From Oscheius onirici (Eukaryota > Nematoda > Chromadorea > Rhabditida > Rhabditidae): a stretch of 64,000 nt of DNA. Each line of letters opens with the position of its first letter. Within the stretch, counting starts at the first letter, position 1. Below, piece after piece: positions 59,516-64,000 of this stretch. The DNA lies in contig OW051471.1 of assembly GCA_932521025.1 (NCBI GenBank), forward strand, positions 6,820,001 through 6,884,000, written 5' to 3'. Below the pieces are notes generated by a model. The model ran no database searches, was not told the DNA's origin, and was given only the letters and a program-made list of their open reading frames with translations. Made by a program: the position numbers and the translations under genes.

Positions 59516-60242
59516 CGAATAGAGTAGGAAAAGAGTTAGGAGAGAATATAAAACAGCTTATGTTTCGCATATTTATATACTTCTTTGACACGCGATCATT
59601 AGCGCTCACTAATTGTTTTCCGTTTCTCTCACGTAGGTACAAGAACTTAATTTTCTACTTAATTAATTTCTACTTAATTTTCCAGACCCTTTGTTATTGC
59701 AAAATATCTAAAGTCGTGTTCGACGTTCGAAGCACTCCTCAACACTAAAATTTGATGGTGTCGGCAGAGATTGGAAAGAAGACAACAATTATCGGTGATT
59801 GGTATGCAATAAAGATTTGTCTGGTCAATGCTTCTTCACAGGGCTGTTCTCAGTAGGAAATAGTTTTCGTTTAAGATTAGTATCAGGAATGGGGTCAGCA
59901 TGACTACAATTCGCTATCACGAGAACTCGAATTGTGGCTGAACCTATCGTAAAGGTTACTTATTTTCGCCAACCTTCTCCTCCCTTTTAGTTCAATACGT
60001 AGTGCCTTCCGCCATACCTACAATACCTAACAAGCTAGAGCCTTGACTAAAACATTTCAAATTCGTGTCTGAAGATCTCAAATCTATTAAATTCTGTTCC
60101 ATCTGTCTCCCTTTGTAAAAAAAAAGCTACTGTCCGTTCTGCTTTCGAATCCATCCTGGTCCTACATAGATGTCATTAAGCGCAGCTGTAAGTTCATGAC
60201 AGTCAAAAGATCTCGCGTGTTCAGACGAATAATACCTGGCGA

Positions 60243-61174
60243 GTACGCAACATGTTCTAGGATTCTTCAACATTTTCTTGGCGAGCGCTACAGTATTTCT
60301 TCGCATCGCTAGGAAGATTGGACTTTGTCAGTTGTCCAGAAAGAATCCAACACTCGTTTCAGGCTACGACTGGGAGATAGTCATTCGAATAGCAGCTGAT
60401 TTTACTGGGACTAATTTCGTAGCGCACATATGTATCAATATTATGATAACTGTTAATCGTCTAACAGCCGTATTAATCCCTTTAGACCACAAAAGGGTTA
60501 GATTTTGAGAGGATTAGAATGCTTTTAGATCTGGAAACTGAACAATTATTTACCAGTTACTATTTGTTTGATAATAATATCCTTTCTTTCGTACACGACT
60601 GTGTTCACTCGACCACGAAAGATTTCGATATCAGACGAACTTTTCTGCTCTTGTGATGGAGATGTGGCTGAAGAAAACTAAAAAGTACTTCTTCAGTTTT
60701 CACTAATAGTGTCTCTGTTCGCAGTCACAGTCTTCGAATGCGATTGCCTTCTGATCAGTCCGTTGACCATCTACCAGTTCTCGGTTATGAAAAGAAATAA
60801 CGGAATCGCTGGCGACCGGACAGAAGCTGTGAGTTGAATCCGTTTGTAGAAGGACCTAATTGATTGAGAGTATGGCCTTCTTTGCGGCGATCAAGGGTGT
60901 TGTCTTCAGTTTCGAGTTTCTCTTCGAACTGGCTCGATTTGTAGAAATGAAGGCGATCATGGGGACATGGCTCATGACTTTTGTCAAAGATCAGGTATGG
61001 TTCATTCGTGTGAAAACATTTATTTTAGTTCTACGCCTACTTTTCCTTCTGATGATCTTGAATGCCCCAACCTTGTTATTTCTCAGCACTCCTCTCCGAT
61101 TGGAAATATTCCAAAAGCTCGGACTCGCGAGGACTACGACCGTCGTTCCCATTCAGAGTTCTACTCTTCCTTAA
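60243..61174 (+). CDS. serpentine receptor (Srv/Srg-like), N-terminus unresolved
   Basis: Three joined segments read as a chemoreceptor: GFFNIFLASATVFLRIARKI (TM), FVAHICINIMITVNRLTAVL (the TM3 NRLTAV motif), then IWKLNNYLPVTICLIIISFL, FSLIVSLFAVTVFECDCLLI, and IKGVVFSFEFLFELARF with MILNAPTLLFLSTPLRLE at the end. Introns at about 60498-60530 and 60669-60690 fit the frame. The first exon is not clear: an in-frame TAA lies before TYLAS-like sequence near 60228. It may start with a short exon at 60170 (MSLSAA) or be a decaying receptor copy. Confidence 0.5.
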
Positions 61175-61358
61175 TTTTTCTGTTCTACTCTGTATTTGAA
61201 GATGTGGTCAGAAGCCGTCAAGCTGTCTAATAATCGTCTGAATTACTCCCTACAAATCTCTTGTACTTCTTTTGGGGCTCGAATATAAAAAAGGATTTCA
61301 CCATTTCTGTCACTTTACTCGTCCATGTCTACAGAAACAGAAAAACGTGATTTGCTAT

Positions 61359-62382
61359 TTACTTCTTTTCTTCGTCATTCTTGCTCTTCGAGCTCTGCAG
61401 CTCCTCCATCTCGTTTGGATCGATCATCATGTTCAGGACGGGGTCGAAGACGGGTTCTTTCGACTGCTGAGACACTTGTCCTTGATCAGTTCCGCCGGCT
61501 GGCTTCGCGGGAGCCACATCTGAGTCTTTTTTCATTTCCCTCACTTCGGGGTGCTTTTGAGCTGTTCTCATCGGCTTCTGGCTGTTGGTCATCGATTTCT
61601 GCTCCTGATTGTTCTGTTCAGGCAACATGGGTTCCGCTTCTTGAGATCCATTCGCGTTCTTCTTTCTCTTCTGTACTAGAAACCAGTAAAGAAGACCGGC
61701 AGTCACTCCCACGGCGATAAGGAGAAAAACGACGACAACTACCACGACGATGATGGTCGTCTTGCTCTCCTCCTTCTGCTGGTCTCCAGACTGAGCGCCA
61801 CTCTGTTCGGCATTGTTTCCAGACTCTTCATCCGAAGTCGTTGTAGACTCCGTGTCTGTTGACCTCGTAGTTGTTCTAGCCGCAGAAGTCGTAGAAGAAG
61901 CAGACGTAGTCGTAGTAGTGGAAAGGACAAGTCTGGAACTTCTCGTCAGACCAACCGTCGTAGAAGGGATGAGTCTGGTAGTGGTTTTACCAGTTGTGGT
62001 CGTAGGAACTGCAGAGCTCGTACTCGTTTTGGACGAAGTAGAAGTTGAAACACTGGTGTTGCTTCCGTCAGTTACGGTAGTTGCCGTCGTAGTAGTTTCA
62101 GCTGTACTGCTACTTTCGGTAATAGTAGAAGCAGTGGTTGTGACAGCAGTCGACGTGGTTGGAGTAGCGGAACTCGTAGAGTTTTCAGTAGATGTCAGAG
62201 CTTCTCCAGTAGAACTGCCATTTGCGGACACAGTAGTAGACGGCACTTCTGTCGTGGCCGTTGCAGCTACCTCATCCCCAGTCTTTTGATTCACGCTTTC
62301 TGCCTAAACATGACTGTGGTTCTGTTCTTTGAAGACGATATACCGAGGCGAAGAGAAGCAGAAGGAGGAAGAACTGTTGCAT
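61359..62382 (-). CDS. mucin-like type I membrane protein
   Basis: Exons 62344-62382 and 61359-62303; 327 residues. Signal peptide MQQFFLLLLLFASAES, then about 180 residues rich in Thr and Ser (EVPSTTVSANGSSTGEALTS and similar) expected to be heavily O-glycosylated, a TM helix (TTIIVVVVVVVFLLIAVGVT), a basic stop-transfer (QKRKK), and a cytosolic tail of about 100 residues rich in Gln, Lys and Glu. No enzymatic domain. A glycocalyx or surface role is inferred from composition. Confidence 0.75.
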
Positions 62383-62477
62383 CCCGAGGCAAACACGTAG
62401 TCAACTGAGTCCAGGAGTAACTGCGAGTTTAGATTATTCACGACTTGTCAAGACTTGTACCCATACAAGTAATCCAC

Positions 62478-63065
62478 TTAAAATTGCTCCCAGGTCTCTG
62501 TGTGTGTTAGTGTCTGTCTGTCGGAAGCTTTAATTGGCAATCAAAATGGAGCTATTTGTGCGCAAAATTAAGGGGAAAAGAATTAGTGTAACAAGTTTAG
62601 ACAAGTCAATTTGCAAGTGCGTGGACTTTGATTATTTTTGACTGGGGAGTTTCCAGACAATAGAGAATCAAGCGTGGGTTAGGAATATGGGAAAGGGGTT
62701 TCTACTATAACTCTACTCCAACGGGGTGAACAAGAGAACAGGGATAGGGGAGAACAGGAGCACGGACAGGGATACGAGAAAACCGGGAAGAGCAGAGCAC
62801 ATTGCAGAATGCAAGGGCGGACAGAGAGAAAGTGTCGAGCAATTAGAAACAGAGGGACAGTGGGACAGAGAGGGACAGAGAGACAGAGATCTGTCTCTGT
62901 ACTTTCAATCCTTCCAGATTATCTTTTTGCTTTGTGTACAGTATTTAAGCTACTCTCATCTATTAATTGATCTGGAGAGAGATCAAATAGCAAACTGCTA
63001 ACTGTTATCTGTTTTGAAAAGGACAAAACTAAGTCACTTAGCCCCGGAGGGGCGTAGCACAACTT
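62478..63065 (+). repeat. dispersed repeat family copy 2
   Basis: Starts AAATTGCTCCCAGGTCTCTG, contains GAAGCTTTAATTGGCAATCA, and ends TAGCCCCGGAGGGGCGTAGC-ACAACTTGT. Same family as the repeat inside the ADP/ATP carrier intron, in opposite orientation, and directly abutting copy 3. Confidence 0.7.
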
Positions 63066-63510
63066 GTCTATTTTAAATTGCTCCCAAGTCTGTGTGTGTG
63101 TGTTTGTGTGTCTGAGGCTCTATTTGAGGATAAGGAGGGGAGCTTTGTGCGCAAATTAGTTTTTAACAAGTCGCGACAGGAAAAGCAAGTGCGTGAAGGG
63201 TTCTTATGACTTTGATTGTTTCTTTGGAGGGTCAGGGAGAGTGACTGGAGCAGAGTGACAAGGGGAGAAGAGACAGTAAGACTGAGACTCACTAAAGCTA
63301 AGAACGGGCCGGGCGATCCGTTCAGGTCCTATATTTTGAAATTAGGCTTGGGAGGGAGTGGGTTCAAATACAATTTCAGTAGTTTTTTTGGAGGGTCAGG
63401 GAGAGTGACTGGAGGAATGAAAGGGAAACCACGACTATCTGTGACAGAGCGAAGTCATGAATTTCTACTTTAGCCCTGGAAGGGCGTTGCCAACCTTGTA
63501 ATTTTTATAA
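63066..63510 (+). repeat. dispersed repeat family copy 3, tandem to copy 2
   Basis: Begins TTTTAAATTGCTCCCAAGTC plus a (GT)n tract and ends TAGCCCTGGAAGGGCGTTGC-CAACCTTGTAA. More diverged inside than copies 1 and 2. GGAGGGTCAGGGAGAGTGAC also occurs twice within it (about 63225 and 63390), an internal duplication. Confidence 0.65.
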
Positions 63511-63538
63511 GTTTCACTTGTACTTGACTTGTTAAAGA

Positions 63539-64000
63539 CATGAGTTACTCTCGAAGTGTCAAGAGACTCCAGTCTTCAAGTGGATCTCCCTCCAGACGGT
63601 TCTCTAGGCTCTACTCGAATCTACCCGATGTGGCTGCTACTGCCTCCACTCTTCTGGTCGTGCCACTTATGACGACGTGTGGTCGAGAAGAAGAAAAAGG
63701 CTGAAATGAAGAAAAAGAAAGAAGAGAAGCCGAAGAAGGAGACGGAACAGCCACGACCACCTAGAAGGAAGAAGAGAAGTACGACGACGACGACTGGAAC
63801 GGGAGTCAAGCCGTACACGATGTCTCCTCTCGACAAGACTCAAAATTCTTCTCTCAACCCTCGTCCTCCTTCCAACTACCTCGCTCCTGTCCAGCCACTG
63901 CCTCGTGCTGCTCCGCTTGGAGAAGAGGACCTGTGTCGATGCAAGGACTACACTCCACAAGTTTTCTGCGAGCAACAGTACCTCTTCGATCTTTTCAATG
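63539..64000 (+). CDS. partial hypothetical gene running off the right edge
   Basis: The frame from about 63690 to the edge stays open: KKKKAEMKKKKEEKPKKETE, then a (Thr)5 run, GVKPYTMSPLDKTQNSS, a Pro-rich stretch and EEDLCRCKDYTPQVFCEQQY. In the same frame upstream, ATG 63629 gives MWLLLPPLFWSCHL, a signal-like peptide, but a TGA separates the two. The true start is therefore unclear: an intron I could not place, the internal ATG of MKKKKEEK, or the separate ORF from 63539 (MSYSRSVKRLQ). No domain recognised. Confidence 0.35.

Noticed and set aside
61813-62289. 158-codon Val-rich plus-strand ORF
   Set aside because: Antisense shadow of the Thr/Ser repeat region of the mucin-like gene (ACN/TCN codons read as Val/Glu on the other strand).
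1-64000. CRISPR arrays, tRNA or rRNA genes, operon-like bacterial features
   Set aside because: No regularly spaced repeats, no tRNA T-arm/acceptor pairs and no rRNA motifs seen by eye; the gene structure is eukaryotic throughout.

Overview
This 64-kb window is nuclear DNA from a rhabditid-like nematode. Genes are dense and split by very short introns (mostly 36-50 bp). The families are typical of nematodes: serpentine chemoreceptors, a DUF229 protein, TIL-domain inhibitors, a GON-domain end and an NRPS-1-like megasynthetase. Loose 3' splice sites and three inferred GC-AG introns argue against Caenorhabditis itself, but I cannot name the species.

Layout. 0-7 kb: the 3' end of a GON-domain (ADAMTS/GON-1-like) gene, a small secreted protein, a Lys-rich ORF, a truncated DD37D mariner transposase, a small bHLH gene and a secreted repeat preproprotein cut at RKRR sites. 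7-18 kb: an ABCB8-like mitochondrial ABC half-transporter (-), an ADP/ATP carrier (+) with a transposon-filled last intron, EDEM (+) and the mitochondrial calcium uniporter MCU (+). 18-33 kb: an equilibrative nucleoside transporter (-) and a 14-exon NRPS of about 3,813 residues (-), ordered carrier-C-A-PCP-C-A-PCP-C-C-PCP-A-PCP-PCP-TE. 33-42 kb: SPT2 (-) and SHPRH-like SNF2/RING (+), divergently arranged. 42-43 kb: a long inverted-repeat element and a reverse-transcriptase scrap. 43-63 kb: a secreted CBS/cysteine-synthase-like enzyme, a Cys-rich repeat protein, an Srx-like receptor, a DUF229 phosphatase-superfamily protein, a long low-complexity gene with a Zasp-like motif, a four-TIL-domain protein, a second receptor and a mucin-like membrane protein. 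63-64 kb: repeats, then a gene that runs off the edge.

Most genes look unrelated in function. Three are mitochondrial inner-membrane proteins (ABCB8-like, ADP/ATP carrier, MCU) lying near each other. The items most worth following are the NRPS, with tandem C domains, tandem terminal PCPs and a thioesterase whose last part is missing or in an unannotated exon; the four-unit cleavable preproprotein; and the nested repeats, including a hAT-like element with 8-bp target duplications and a TTAA-ended element that supplies a stop codon.

Exon boundaries were read by eye. Where I give base-exact exons, the total coding length was checked to be a multiple of three and the frame followed through known family motifs.
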